DNA from: Epiperipatus broadwayi
Taxonomy: Eukaryota > Onychophora > Udeonychophora > Euonychophora > Peripatidae
NCBI GenBank assembly: GCA_028023455.1
Contig: JAQFVV010000055.1
Coordinates: 7,410,030 to 7,474,029, forward strand
Direction: 5' to 3'
Length of the DNA stretch: 64,000 nucleotides
Shown here one piece after another: positions 1 through 11,465 of the stretch (position 1 is its first letter; every line of letters begins with the position of its first letter). The notes under the pieces were generated by a model, which was given only the letters and a program-made list of their open reading frames with translations, searched no databases and was not told the origin of the DNA. The position numbers and the translations under genes are program-made.

Positions 1-880
1 CTATCCGTCACTTCCGGTGCGCAAACGTCTTATGAACTCCTGAGTAAAAAAATCTACCGATTATTTAATATTTATTAATCGTTTAACTAGTTTTTTTTTT
101 TTAATTCACTTTTTGTATCGGACAAATATGGCTTTATCATTATTAGTGGTTTTAAAAATAATATTGAAAGGTTTTCAAATATTTTTTTTTCGCAGATAAA
201 TTCTTACGTCTTTCTTAAAGTGTTTTAGACTCTCTCATAACTGTCAGAAAAATAAGTTGTTCTCTAACTCTTTAATGATGAACGTTATTACTGTAATTAG
301 CAAAATAAAGTGCTTAAACCCGAATGTAGTTTATTGCCAACATTGATAGCTCTGGCTTTTTTTTTTTCAAAAAAAGATTGTCGTAGAAATCTTTACTTGA
401 AATTGAGAATGCCGGGTCAGATAATAAAATAGGCGTTTGGATGTTAACTGCGAGGTTATTTATTTTGCGTTTCAGTTTACATTCGCAGGTTTAAAATGAT
501 AACCAATTTTATAAACGGTTTTATGGAGTTACGCTAGTTTGAAAAGTAATTGCATTCAAAGACTGAAAAACGTTGCAAGTTGAGGGCATTTCTACTAATA
601 TCAAAAGGTTACATTTAATTTATATGGTTTTATTCATTGAAAAACTAAACTGAATGAAAACCATGTAATGTCTGTTTTTTTTTTTTTTCCATTGGCTAAT
701 TAATTTAATATTGATAATACAATTAAAATATCACATAACCATCATTTCTTTTCATTGCACCAAAATATATAGATACTAAACTTGGTTCAGAACTGTACGA
801 CTGTACAGACAAATTAACTTGGATTGAAAACATATTGTATTTTCAGTTTGGGTTCATGGCTTTATAGTTGACTAAATAGG
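1..880. other. AT-rich sequence, no gene seen
   Basis: Low-GC sequence with several short poly-T runs and stop codons in all frames. I see no coding signal, no recognisable repeat family and no RNA gene here. Confidence 0.6.
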
Positions 881-887
881 TAACAAG

Positions 888-1112
888 TAGTTGTTGGAGG
901 GATGCATTACATTCAAAAGTCTTGATGCATTGCTCTTAGATTCTCACCATTCACAGTAATAAGCTAGAAATGGTTGTTAGATGACTAGACACAAAACAGA
1001 GATTTTGACGCCCAAACCTTTTGACATTTATTGATTACTATCACTTGCACAAGATGACAATATTACATGGAAAGAGTTGCTATTATTTTAATAGCTTCTG
1101 CAAGGAAAAGAA
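888..1112 (+). repeat. Degenerate M-family retroposon fragment
   Basis: Diverged right-hand part of the M repeat. It keeps the 'tgttggagggatgcatta' body motif, a decayed hammerhead region near 940-1000 and the right arm ending in a sequence like 'ggaaagagttgctatt', the degraded form of the M end 'ggagagttttgcctgttt'. Many point changes make it one of the oldest M copies in the window. It lies in opposite orientation to the M fragment at 1289-1490, so the two probably derive from one foldback insertion split by later sequence. Confidence 0.55.
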
Positions 1113-1288
1113 ATGGCAGTTGTGTGCTGTTTTAATGGATTAACACCAATCCTAGGCAAACAATAAAGGTCATTAGAGTTATAAAAAAGCCAAAGACACA
1201 AAAATATATTCATACTGAATGAGTTCTGATCTGGATGTCTATATAAGCAGGTTCGCTTCAATTAAAAACATTACTATTTTTAGTTTGG

Positions 1289-1490
1289 ACTCTCTCCATA
1301 CAGTAGCCCCACTCAGTGCAAGCCAGAGTAATCAATGGATGCAAGAAGTTTTGTGCATAAAATGTCTATCTAGGGTCTACTCATCCAATATTCCCAGACT
1401 AGTTTCTAGCTTGTGGTTTTCATCTGTGAGGAGCATTGGACCTGAGAGTTCTGCATCTAGATCTTAGGATCTAATGCAACCCTCCAGCAG
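1289..1490 (-). repeat. M-family retroposon arm with dead hammerhead
   Basis: Starts at the M signature 'ctctccatacagtag' and runs through 'atcaatggatgc', the antisense hammerhead region (about 1379-1447, minus strand) and the body 'ccctccagcagccacctttt'. On the minus strand the core reads CAGATGA instead of CTGATGA, so this ribozyme should be inactive. The short open frame over it is only a read-through of the repeat, not a gene. Confidence 0.75.
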
Positions 1491-1674
1491 CCACCTTTTA
1501 ACTTATTAGCTAACTAAAAGCTTTGAGTCCAAAATAAAAAAAACACAATAATGTTTTCAATTCAAGTTCATCAGCTTGTATAGTCATATAAATCTGAACT
1601 CAGTTCAACATCTATTCTTTTTGGTGTCATTGGTTCTTTAATAACTATAGTCACCATAATCCTATTGGTGATCG

Positions 1675-1835
1675 TGTGATTTTTAGGCAGAAGGTAATTG
1701 CTGGAGGGATGTATTAGATCTTAAAATCTAGGTGCAATGCTATAGATCCAAGGTGACTACCTAATGATAGCCATAGGCTAAAACTGGGTCTGGGGATATT
1801 GGATATGTAAACTAGATAGGGATTTAAATGTACTG
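1675..1835 (+). repeat. M-family retroposon fragment with dead hammerhead
   Basis: Contains the M body, then the ribozyme region with outer strand 'gatccaagg' and closing strand 'tctggggatattgga'. The core has CTAATGA where CTGATGA is expected, and stem II is disrupted. It continues into the 'ctagatagggattt' arm, then decays. Old copy. Confidence 0.7.
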
Positions 1836-2385
1836 ACATCTCTTACTTCAACTCCACCTTGTCTCAAAATTTCACCAGTGCAAGAATTCCAGCATTTTTC
1901 TATACCATCTTCACCTTTTACATGATCTAAAAGTATTAGACTCTTGAATATCTATGATTCTGTTGACAGCTCGATACCTTTAGCCATACTATTCTCCTGT
2001 AAGGTAGGGATTAGTTTCCATTAAAAAAGGGACTGATTTAAAAAAAAATAATAATAAAAAAAAAAATCTTCAGTTAAATAATAGTTCAACCACAAGGTAT
2101 TAAAAATTGAGAGAAATCAGTATGTTGCATGAAGATGGTTTGAAAGAAGACATCGATCGTGGACATTCAGGTGTTTGAAGAGTACATTCATGTTACGAGA
2201 GAGAGTGATTGATCCAAGTTTCGATAGTTGTGAAGTGATGGAGCTAAAATCAGGGAGGCATTGCTAAAAAACAAAAATTAAAAGCTTTAATATTAGTTAT
2301 GTTGATTTTATGTTTGATGAATCACTCGTATGATATGCCACATTTTATATTTATTTCCAGACACACACACATAAATGAACTATTT

Positions 2386-2556
2386 CAAATTTGCATATGT
2401 TTGTTCATCTGCATAATGAAAGGGATTTCTTTCTTCTTTATAACCTAATGCTTAGTGCACTTTCGGTGAAGTTCACCATAATCATACCTCTTTTTAGGTT
2501 ATAAAGAAATAAACACTTCATTACATAGATGAACAAAAGTATGGAAATTTGAATTA
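2386..2556. repeat. Foldback repeat with ~60 bp arms and a hammerhead-like loop
   Basis: Arms at about 2386-2447 and 2494-2556 are reverse complements ('tttgttcatct...ataacctaa' against 'ttaggttataaag...gatgaacaaa'). On the minus strand the loop contains a GGTG-AACTT-CACC hairpin, then GAA, then the self-complementary AGTGCACT. This is the order stem II, GAA, stem III seen in the hammerheads of this window, but the CTGATGA box is damaged (ATGATTA). Probably a decayed hammerhead retroposon of another subfamily. Confidence 0.5.
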
Positions 2557-2591
2557 CAAATGTAAACAAAGGAAAAAATCAATATTATATA

Positions 2592-2829
2592 TGAAATACT
2601 GTGGAAGGAGATTATTCCTCAAACACATACTATAAAATAGACACACAGTCTCCCATCAATGATTTAAAAGCAAGTCCACCCATAGACAGGGTTAGTTTTT
2701 AAATAAATATTTACTGACTGCTTGAATTAAATCTGATTTAAATGCTTTTAAAACATCTATTGATGGGAGATTGCATGAATATTTTATAGTACATATGGGA
2801 AGAATAGTTTTCTTCCGCAGTATATCAAT
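2592..2829. repeat. Foldback repeat with ~80 bp imperfect arms
   Basis: Arms at about 2592-2673 and 2743-2829 pair with each other ('ctgtggaaggagattattc' against 'agaatagttttcttccgcag'; 'agtctcccatcaatg' against 'tattgatgggagat'). The roughly 70 bp spacer is AT-rich. It lies 36 bp after another foldback repeat. No coding potential; MITE-like or snap-back retroposon remnant. Confidence 0.55.
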
Positions 2830-2879
2830 GTTTAAATCACTATATTATCAGTTATTATATATACACTTTTACCGCACTT

Positions 2880-3010
2880 AATGAAGGCAATTGGTTCCCC
2901 AAAACTAATCGTTAAGCAAGAATAACACATAAAGAACAAATAGTTATAATAATTTCATATGGGAAGAAATTTGGTTGGTTTCTCCAGCTAAAAATTACAC
3001 TATAAGCTGT
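2880..3010 (+). repeat. Left end of dispersed DNA-transposon-like repeat N
   Basis: Shares 'ggcaattggttccccaaaac' and 'gttaagcaagaata' with 47805-47850. The matching right end lies at 5755-5945, so this copy appears split by about 2.7 kb of later insertions, including the D-family pair. Confidence 0.45.
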
Positions 3011-4435
3011 TAATAAACAATGTAATCTAGTGCATACAGTATTAAAAAACTCCCTTAAGGTACATTATATGCTTGTATATACTGTTCTTTATGTACTTAA
3101 AATATGTTTGTATGTATGATAATACAACTTTAAAAATCACTTAAAGTTGTTCTTTCCAGTGATCCGTTCATCAATCATAAATATGTAAATTTTCTGCATC
3201 ATGAATTGCTTATTCTAAGATCCATTGTTGTCTTCTAAATCCTTTGACGATATTACTTTTTTTTGGCAGAATGCACCAGATGATGACTGAGGATCTAGAG
3301 AGAAAGTTTAGAATGGATGGTTAACTTGCTTCTTGGATTTTTTTTATTATGGGACGCCATGATTTTGGGAAGTTTTGATACACCTATAATGGTTTGAGCA
3401 CCCTATTCTACTTTGTCTTTAAAAATAATGGTGATGGTAATATGGACAAACCCATAGAAGAACAGATATCATGATTCCTTCTCCTCTTCCTAAACAATTT
3501 AAGATATCCATATCTGTTTTCAAGCTCAGGGATTTTCTTAATTTTTTTCGTGGTCATATCAGTTGCAAACATCATTCTAATTAAAATGTAAACAGAATTG
3601 CTAAAAAAATTGCAACCTTTAACTGTCCAAACGTACAGCAAAATAGATGAGAAAATGAAAGCAAACTAGCAGTTAACAACTTTTTGTGTTCTTCCGCGCC
3701 CACTGTCTAAAAAAAAAATCCATACTGAAATTTTATGTTTTTCAAATTTGTACTAGTATATTATATTACTAACATGAAATTATTTAGAATTTTAAAAAGT
3801 GTTTAATAACAATTTATTTAATTGGACCATAAAGACTTGTTATTTATTATTAGTGTAAGAATAAAAAAATTAACAAAGTGTTCATTGTCAAAACTACTTA
3901 AAAAAAAAAAATTCAGACCTGTTAAAAAAGGAACAAAAATGTATTTAATGCATTTTGTGTTTGCATATTGTAATCAATATTTAAGGCTTTTTTTTAACAA
4001 TATGTACTTTGCATATCTAAATAAAGACATTTGATATAATATACAATACAAATATGTAGGCTAGCTACGAATTTTTTTTATCGCATTTGATTACATGTTG
4101 TAGACATATTCTTTGAAATGACTTGAAATTTTTTCGATTAGTCCAGTCGAACTATTTAAATAAATATTAAAGATATGAATCTTTTTCAGTTTATTTGTAC
4201 GGAATTTTGCATACATTATTAAAATACATTTACGTAATAGTTTTATTTTGAATAAAATTTTCATTTTTTTTTCTCTGCGGGATAACGTTAAAGGTTTTAA
4301 AATCGAACAAATAGATTGTGTTATTTTAAATTTAGATTTAGTAATTTTTGATCATATTAAGTTCATTATTATTAAATCATTTTTAAAACTAAACAATTAT
4401 AATAACTAAATTACAATATGATAATTGTAAATATA
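3011..4435. other. AT-rich sequence, no gene seen
   Basis: Short open frames exist (for example 3408-3641 minus and 3822-4034 plus) but they are lysine/asparagine/phenylalanine-rich, as expected of random AT-rich DNA, with no recognisable domain. Confidence 0.55.
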
Positions 4436-4526
4436 AGGGATTGAACTCGGACTTTCAAGCAACTTTCAACTATTCACGCTATCTCATACTACTGATACAC
4501 ATGATCACATACATATAGAAAAGATA

Positions 4527-4587
4527 AATAATCACCAATAAACGTATTTCGTGCTGAACCAGCACTTATCAGTTGGTCTAGATTATC
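4527..4587 (-). ncRNA. Hammerhead ribozyme, D family, probably inactive
   Basis: The minus strand shows the D-family hammerhead: stem I strand CCAA, core, stem II GTGCTG/CAGCAC, GAAA, stem III ATACGTTT, then TTGG. The core reads CTGATAA, changing the invariant G8 to A, which should abolish cleavage. Stem III also has a mismatch. Confidence 0.7.
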
Positions 4588-5157
4588 ACCTCCCACACAC
4601 ACACACACATATATATATAATCAGTGCTCAGTTTATATTAAGATAGCAAAACTTATACTTTAATGAACAGGCTTTAATATATTCTAACCTCCAACTCTTC
4701 AGCCCTCCATACCATTGAAAATCTGATGATAGAATACCCAAATCTCATGCAGATGCCAATATTGTCGTTATGCCCATGTTGACTTCAAGTCACTGACCTG
4801 TCATGTATAGGACAGCGTCCATTTAAATACATAGAAGAGGGATGGGCAGAATGCAAGCTTATTGTGCAATATTTGAAATACAGGTACATTCTTATACCTG
4901 GAACTTAATTGTAAATATAGGGGATTTGAACTCAGACTTTCAAGCAACCTTTAACTATCCACATTATCTCATATTACTGATACACATGGCCACAAACATG
5001 TAGAAAAGATAAAAATCACCATTCTATCATCAGATTTTCAATGGTATGGATGGCTGAAGAGTTGGAAGTTGGAATAGATTGAAACCTGTCCATTAAAGTA
5101 TAAAGATTTGCTATCTTAATATAAACTTAGCATTGATTATATATATGTGCGGGAGAT

Positions 5158-5218
5158 GATAATCTGGACCAACTGATGAGTGCTGGTTCAGCATGAAATA
5201 CGTATATTGGTGATTATT
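5158..5218 (+). ncRNA. Hammerhead ribozyme, type I, D family (looks intact)
   Basis: All invariant positions are present: CTGATGA at 5173-5179, then stem II GTGCTG-GTT-CAGCAT, then GAA, then a self-complementary stem III ATAC/GTAT, then A17 as the expected cleavage base (cut between 5206 and 5207). Stem I has an inner helix CCAA/TTGG and an outer helix ATAATC/GATTAT separated by an asymmetric internal loop (TGGA against T), the layout of natural type I hammerheads, where this loop contacts loop 2. The very short stem III is typical of Penelope and retrozyme hammerheads, which often work as dimers. Folding is by eye; activity is inferred. Confidence 0.85.
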
Positions 5219-5360
5219 AATCTTTTCTACGTGTGTGGTTATGTGTAACAGTAGTATGAAATAGCGTGGATAGTTGAAGGTTGCTTGAAAGTCTGAGTTC
5301 AAATCCCCTATATTTACAATTAAGTTCCAGGTATAAGAATGTGCCTGTATTTCAAATATG

Positions 5361-5754
5361 ATGATTGTTATACTTATTGCAAGCAAAGTACTTACTGTTA
5401 ATAAAAATTTTAAGCCATAAAAGTGAGTAAATAGAATATATAGTTTATAAACTAATATACATGTTTTAAAATTTAATACAGTATTAATGTATTTGGTTGT
5501 TGTATGTCATTAAAATATGACTTTAATTATTTATTATACTGAATGATACACTGGGGGGGGGGCGTTGTAATTATTAATGATGAAAATCTTTACTTTGGAT
5601 ATCTCATTTATAAAGAACCGATTGTCTTGCAACGACACTGGATGAAAATTAAATAAAATACTTTATTGTACATTTATTAATCATATTTTAAGTTTAAAAA
5701 TAAAATATTGTAAACCGCACTATTATGAATAAACTCTGTAGTGTAGAGTTTCAA
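5361..5754. other. AT-rich sequence, no gene seen
   Basis: No repeat family or coding signal recognised; a short G run occurs near 5553. Confidence 0.5.
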
Positions 5755-5945
5755 TATGAAAGTCACCATTTTGTTTTTGGATGATAGCATAAATAACTAT
5801 CCTATGATGTCATCAATCTTAGAAAACGGCACCAAAAAATTAAAAACATTTTTTTAATGATCAAGTATAGTGAATAATCTATTGTAAATCAAAATAATAG
5901 TACAAATTGATGATGATCACTACATAAAGGAAACATGCTAAGTGG
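5755..5945 (+). repeat. Right end of dispersed DNA-transposon-like repeat N
   Basis: Matches 48395-48560, sharing 'caaattgatgatgatcacta', 'gtgaataatc.attgtaaatc' and 'gctaagtg'. Together with 2880-3010 it would form a nested copy. No ORF. Confidence 0.5.
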
Positions 5946-6210
5946 GGTACAAATGTACCTGGTCTATATAGAGGCCTCTTTTTTTTAATTAGTTGCTTTA
6001 ACAATTTTTTTTGAGATTTGATGTAAATTAAACGAAAAAATTTTAATATCATAGAAGTAAATGTGAGAAATATGGCTGCTTGAAAGACCATTGGTTTTGT
6101 AACTATTAATGGCAGAATATGCATGAACTATGCAATATTAAACTACACGACTTCAATTGCATCTATTTTTCCCCCTCACTAAATATATTTTAAACATGAG
6201 CACATGCACT

Positions 6211-6326
6211 GATTTTTTTTTTCATATGTCATAGCATCGGCCAGGAGGTAAACTCGCAACAACCGTCTACAACCAACTGCTTGCTTGCAAGGCTGCTGTG
6301 CTGACGTCTCAGCTAACAACGCTTGA
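6211..6326 (-). repeat. tRNA-derived SINE (family T), diverged copy
   Basis: On the minus strand a tRNA-shaped sequence is followed by 'ctatgacat' and an A tail (the T run at 6212-6222). Compared with the best copy at 29622-29705 it has insertions in the anticodon and T arms, so it is old. Confidence 0.7.
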
Positions 6327-6540
6327 CATGTAGTGATTTTTTTCCAAGTATTTTTTATTTATGTCAGAATTACTTCCTTCACAGAAAATATGCTTCTTAA
6401 TAAAAAATAATAATTATTAAATATAAAGGTTGAAATTACTTCCTTTGTGTAAAATGTTTTGTAATATAAATTACGATTTAGTTAGTTATAATTATTTATA
6501 AAGTTTTCTTTTTGAAGCTGTCAAATTTGTCATTTTTGTA

Positions 6541-6903
6541 ATTTGTTAAATCAACCAATTAAAAAAAGGTAATGTGTTAAATCAACCAATTAAAAAAAGG
6601 TAATTTGTTAAAGCAACCAATTAAAAAAAATAATTTGTTAAAGCAACCAATTAAAAAAAGGTAATTTGTTAAAGTAACCAATTAAAAAAAGGTAATTTGT
6701 TAAAGCAACCAATTAAAAGAAGGTAATTTATTAAAGCAACCAATTAAAAAAAGGTAATTTGTTAAAGCAACCAATTAAAAAAGGGTAATTGGTTAAAGCA
6801 ACCAATTGAAAAAGGGTAATTTGTTAAAGCAACCAATTAAAAAAAGTAATTTGTTAAAGTGACCAATTAAAAGAAGGTAATTTGTTAAAGCAACCAATTA
6901 AAC
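6541..6903. repeat. Minisatellite, ~31 bp unit, about 11 copies
   Basis: Tandem copies of 'ggtaatttgttaaagcaacc' followed by 'aattaaaaaaa'. Units differ by a few substitutions (aaatcaacc, aaagtaacc, ggttaaagc), and the first and last are partial. Confidence 0.9.
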
Positions 6904-9225
6904 AGTATTGTGGACAAACAATAATTCAGTCAATAGATAAAATAGAGATTTTATATGTGAAATAATATTCAAGATTGAGACCTATATCTTTGTAAATAAA
7001 TATTTTAAAATACCCTCTAATCCATTATTACACACGCATTTTACATTAATAGTTTTATATTGTGCTTGAACTGCACATATGTGAAGCTATCTTACGAATT
7101 AATAATTGCTTAGTGCTTTCAGGAGCTTCATGTTCCCATATTCATAGCTTATACTAATGATTATTGTAGTTATCTTTTTAATAAAGATATATGCAAATAT
7201 TCTGGACAGTCCATTTTTTGGAAATGGAGAAGCAGATATCTCTTCTTTTGATGGTGTTGGGGTTGTCTGCAATGAAGTATGCTTCCTTAATCTTGCACTT
7301 AGCATCATTGCGCTCAGTGCACACCATTTCAGCCATAGAGGATCAAACATGTGGTCTGTGAATTTTTGATATTTGAAAAATATAGAGCTGCCCTCACATT
7401 TGATTTGGGCCCTGTTGTATAAATATTGATGTTGTGATACCCTAGTAACTATTGCGGCATGTGTTTCCCCATAATGTGCCACACGGCAGCCATTTTGAGG
7501 GCATGTGTTTTAATGATAAAGTATCAAAATATTGTTATATATATATTGAACCGTATTCGAATATGTAGATTCGTAACACCGGCCTCTTAGGCAGAGAAGA
7601 ACATACTCGGAGAGTATGTATGCCCAAACGATAGCTATAAAGTATATAACTAACGTTACATTTCCAGGACATAACTTCTTCTCGACTGTTGAGTTCAACA
7701 CCAAGTTCAAAGCACTTTTTTGTTTGTGTATAAACATGGGCGCCAGCTATCTATTCAAGGATGAATAAATAACGCACTTTAAGCAATGGCCACTAACTCA
7801 ATGCCTAAATCCACGACTAGCTCAGCTGTTTGTAATCACTAGTAGATTATACTTAATTAGTGATTAAAAGAATTAATAAAAGAATTTCTTAAAAAGAATT
7901 GATAAAAAGAATTGATAAAAAGAATTTGGTAAAAGGATTGATAAAAAGAATTGACTGACAAATAAAGTTTAATTTTAAAGATAATTTATTAACTAACATT
8001 TATTTACTAAATTTAAACATTTTATAATTCTAATAAAACACACGCATATTTTAAATTAACATTTCTAAATAGTTTAAATATTCCTATAGATTTAATAACA
8101 GAACACTCTAATTTAACTAATAAATATTGATATAATGATCATGCACATATTAACTCATGCACACACACATAATAATATTAAAGTATTACATAGCATTTGA
8201 AATTTAATCACACACATCAATAGTTCATTTATGTATGATATCGAGTTCATATAATTAGACTCTTGGAGGATTCGCACAAATTAATGAAATGCAATGGCTA
8301 TTACAGTATAACGAAAATAAGCAAATGTTTTACCTAGGATTTTGAATGTTGACGTAGAATTTTGTTCTTTGGAGGCTGCTTTCGGTGAGGATATTTCCAT
8401 TATAAATGCTTACCAGCCGGCTGGGACATTTCCTTGCTGAGTTTCCTGATTTTCACGATTATTGCTATCGGAGACAAATAGATACTGACGGAGATTTTCT
8501 AAGATGTTAAGCTGACATTATTTCACGGGCAGATCTGCTGTTTTCTCGGACATCTGGACGGAGATAAACGTGCGTTCCAAAATATTCTCAGCACTGCATT
8601 TTGTTTCTTAACTGACTCAATTAATTTCCGAACTGCACTCTCTCAATAATTTTGTGAACTGATTGTCTCAACTCAATTAATTTGTGAAAAGCATACTGTC
8701 CGATAAAAAAAAGTCTATTTATACCTGCGCCTTGTTGTCTTTCTGATATCTCTGGCAAAGATCTGTTGTCAAATTCCTTATCAATTAATCCTTTGACAAA
8801 CGTGTTTTGAAAGATTGCTTAATTAGTAATAGCCATGTAAAAACATATTGTTTTATATTAATTAATATCTAATAGCCATTGCCGTGTTTTTTAATGATAA
8901 TCTTCTTTAACTTTCACATACATTTTATTTATTTACAAATCGTACATATATACGCACATATATTTTTAATACAATTTACTATTTAGTTTTAACATTATTT
9001 TTCTTTAATTAAACTTGAATGAAAAGAGATTTGCATGTTTTAACTTTTTAAATTATATTTTTACGAATACTAAAAAAAACTATTTAATTCTTATCTTTTC
9101 GAAAACAAGCTGCAATAAATTCTTCAACATTTAATTTTATGTTTCTCTTTAACGAAAGATTGTTTTAATAATATAATTTTAGATAAAATTATATGTGCCT
9201 ATATCAATATAGGTACAATATATGA
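6904..9225. other. AT-rich accessory sequence, no gene called
   Basis: Short frames at 7099-7482 (minus) and 7510-7737 (minus) show no recognisable domain. Two GC-richer islands, about 7560-7760 and 8340-8760, stand out in composition and could be LTR or promoter-like sequence, but I see no matching second copy in the window and no clear TG...CA ends. Confidence 0.4.
7863..7952. repeat. Minisatellite, ~16 bp unit
   Basis: Imperfect tandem repeats of 'aaaaagaattgata', about six units. Confidence 0.8.
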
Positions 9226-9775
9226 ACTCAGACTTTCAAGATACCTACAGCTATGCATCCCATCTTTACAATTGATATACATGACCAGATACATATGAAA
9301 AAGATAAATGTGGTCATGTCTATGGCCTAATTCGAATCCAAGACCAAATATAATAACATTCTGTCTGCCCATCCTTGTATATGTATTAAATGGATTATTT
9401 CCTGTACATGTGGGGTTCAGATTGACCTTAGGTCAACATGGGTGTGACAAGAATCTCGGCCTCAGGGTGGCCTTCGAGCATTCCATCATCAGATTTTCAA
9501 TTTGATGGACGGTTGAAGAGTTGGAGTGTGTAGTAGATTGGAGCCTGTCCATTAAAGTATGAAGATTGTCTATCTTAATATATATCTCAGCACTTATAGT
9601 ATATATGTGTGGGAGATGATAATCTGGACCAACTGATGATTGCTTGTTTAGTATGAAATACGGATATTGGTGATTATTTATCTTTTCAGCATATATGTGC
9701 TTGAGTGTATCAGTGTTATTAGATAGAGTGGAGAGTGATGGGTCATCTGAAAGTCTGTGCTCATATACCCTATAC
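9226..9775. repeat. D-family hammerhead retroposon with inverted 5' part
   Basis: The first ~80 bp (9226-9308) match the D tRNA-like/hammerhead-end region on the minus strand. From 9309 the element runs on the plus strand: body ('tctgcccatcc', 'gtcaacatggg', 'ccatcatcagatttt'), 'gtccattaaagtatgaagat', hammerhead at 9618-9678, then a decayed head. The B-box region at about 9750-9770 is degenerate (GTGCTCATATACC). Confidence 0.75.
9618..9678 (+). ncRNA. Hammerhead ribozyme, D family (partly decayed)
   Basis: CTGATGA and GAAA are intact, and stem I (CCAA/TTGG, ATAATC/GATTAT) is intact. Stem II (TTGCT...AGTAT) pairs poorly, and stem III reads ATAC/GGAT with a mismatch. Activity is doubtful. Confidence 0.65.
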
Positions 9776-10861
9776 TACATTAATAAAAATGAAGCACTAT
9801 AATTGATAAACCATTAGTTGTTATATACATTTAAACCTCAACTTAATCATACAATAAATATATATTTGAATTAAACTATAAAACACATACGTAATTAACC
9901 TTTATTAAAATTATCTCATTAGTTGTGATGTAACTCTGACACACTACAACAATAAGAAGAAAATATGATCAGATATGCAAGCAAGAAATGAAAGATTATT
10001 TTAAAGGAAAGACATAACAAATTAAAATTATATTAACATCTTATCTATATATAATAATCACTAGTAATGACGTAAACAATGGACCTAAATCAAAATCGCA
10101 AACTTGGTATTCAAAGTCATAAAAAAATTACCTTCAATGGAACACCTTTGTTCTAATAATAGGAAAATATAAAAACCAATGAGCTTCTCCGAATTCAGAT
10201 AAAAATTTCTCATTGGCTGAAAATTTAAGCAGAGAACTCGAACTTGCAGTTTGAATAGAAACACCAGCCATCAGTGAAGTGAAATAGCAATAGAAAGATT
10301 ATCTATTTGGATATTCAAGAAAGGAATAAAAGGCATTTAGAGTCAAAACTAGCCAACTGAGGAATTCGAAAGTGAAATCTCCAAAATTAAATTCGAATTA
10401 TTTGAATTTCCAAAGTGTTTTTAATTTTAAATCATAGATTGAATTATCTGTAATTAAGGATATCTAATAGTAAAAGAAAATATTGCTCTTAATTCATTCA
10501 TGACATTCTAGTAAAAATATATAAACAATGATCACATCAGGGAAGAAAGTCATCACTCATGAAGTTATGATTGTCAAAACTGAGATGAAATTGATATAGC
10601 ATTTAACATCTATGCTGTGAGACATCAGTTTACTATTAATAAATGGATCAAACAACTCTACACCCCAAAGCAAAAGTTCTAAGGAGGGAAATTATAAGTG
10701 ACTTAATGGATGATCTACAACACTCACATTTTATCATCTTTATCCAGAATGGATTAATAAGGATTATTATAATTATTCACTAGGACATTTTCCTTATGAA
10801 CTTTATAACTATATTTAGGTTGATGTCATGAATTCTATTTAGATATATATTTTATACATTG
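9776..10861. other. AT-rich sequence, no gene seen
   Basis: Nothing recognisable as coding, RNA or repeat, apart from low-complexity AT. Confidence 0.5.
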
Positions 10862-10960
10862 TACAGGCTTAACACCTGCATTTATATATGTAATATATGC
10901 GGGATTCGAACTCAGCAATATAAAATGACACTGAGAGTTGTGGGTTGTGTGAAAGTCCGA

Positions 10961-10970
10961 GTTCGAATCC
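10961..10970 (+). promoter_or_regulatory. Pol III B box in D-family head
   Basis: GTTCGAATCC matches the tRNA T-arm / Pol III B-box consensus (GTTCRANNC) exactly. The preceding 'ggcactgagagttgtggg' (as at 11408) may be a degenerate A box. Confidence 0.65.
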
Positions 10971-11302
10971 CGCATATATTACATATATAAATGCAGGTGT
11001 TAAGCCTGTATAATGTATTAATTTATATAAATAGTGCATAATAGGTCTGCCCATCCCTTGCATATGTATATATAAATGGATTATTCTCCTGTACATGAGG
11101 AGTCAGAATGACTAAACGTCAACATGGGTAGGATGACAACCTTGGCACTAACGTGGGCTTTGAACATTCCATCATCAGATTTTTAATTAAATGGAAGGGT
11201 GAAGAGTTGTGGATTGGAGTAGTTTGAAGCATGTCCATTAAAGTATGAAGATTGGTTATCTTAATATAAAACTGAGTACTGATTGTATATATGTTTGAAG
11301 AT

Positions 11303-11363
11303 GGTAATCTGGACCAACTGATGAATTCTGGTTTAGCATGAAATACGTATATTGGTGATTATT
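11303..11363 (+). ncRNA. Hammerhead ribozyme, D family (stem II weakened)
   Basis: CTGATGA, GAAA, stem III ATAC/GTAT, A17 and both stem I helices are present. Stem II (ATTCTG/TAGCAT) has mismatches compared with GTGCTG/CAGCAT of the copy at 5158. Confidence 0.7.
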
Positions 11364-11427
11364 TATCTTTTCAACATGTGTGTGATCAGGTGGGTCAGCA
11401 ATATAAGATGGCACTGAGAGTTGTGGG

Positions 11428-11429
<2 letters not shown>

Positions 11430-11462
<33 letters not shown>
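11430..11462. repeat. (TA)n microsatellite
   Basis: Uninterrupted TA dinucleotides between D and M repeats. Confidence 0.95.

Positions 11463-11465
<3 letters not shown>

Larger units (their letters stand above)
4436..5360. repeat. D-family hammerhead retroposons, inverted pair
   Basis: Two head-to-head D copies. From 4436 to about 5015 the repeat reads on the minus strand (two partial units); from about 5020 to 5360 it reads on the plus strand. The plus copy in order: body 'gtccattaaagtataaagat', hammerhead (5158-5218), a tRNA-like head with a B-box-like GTTCAAATCC at 5297-5306, then 'aagttccaggtataagaat'. The same modules occur reversed on the left. No protein is encoded; the 91-codon minus frame at 5111-5386 is antisense to the ribozyme. 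Confidence 0.8.
10862..11430 (+). repeat. D-family hammerhead retroposon, more than one tandem unit
   Basis: Begins with a near-perfect foldback (arms 10862-10913 and 10960-11010). The plus-strand arm holds the tRNA-like head with a consensus B box GTTCGAATCC at 10961-10970. The body, 'gtccattaaagtatgaagat' and the hammerhead (11303-11363) follow. The head motif 'gcactgagagttgtgggtt' then recurs at about 11411 before a (TA)n run. Head-to-head spacing (about 10911 to 11396) gives a repeat unit of roughly 485 bp, so the copy contains slightly more than one tandem unit, as expected for an RNA reverse-transcribed from a circle or concatemer. Confidence 0.75.

Noticed and set aside
3290-3325. CTGAGGA ... 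GAAAG as a hammerhead
   Set aside because: Stem II would be only three pairs and no stem I complementarity is visible; likely chance.
6541-6903. CRISPR-like array
   Set aside because: Units are contiguous without unique spacers; it is a minisatellite in a eukaryotic genome.
7099-7482. 127-codon minus frame as a gene
   Set aside because: No domain, no homologous repeat, overlaps a plus frame, and composition gives no coding signal.
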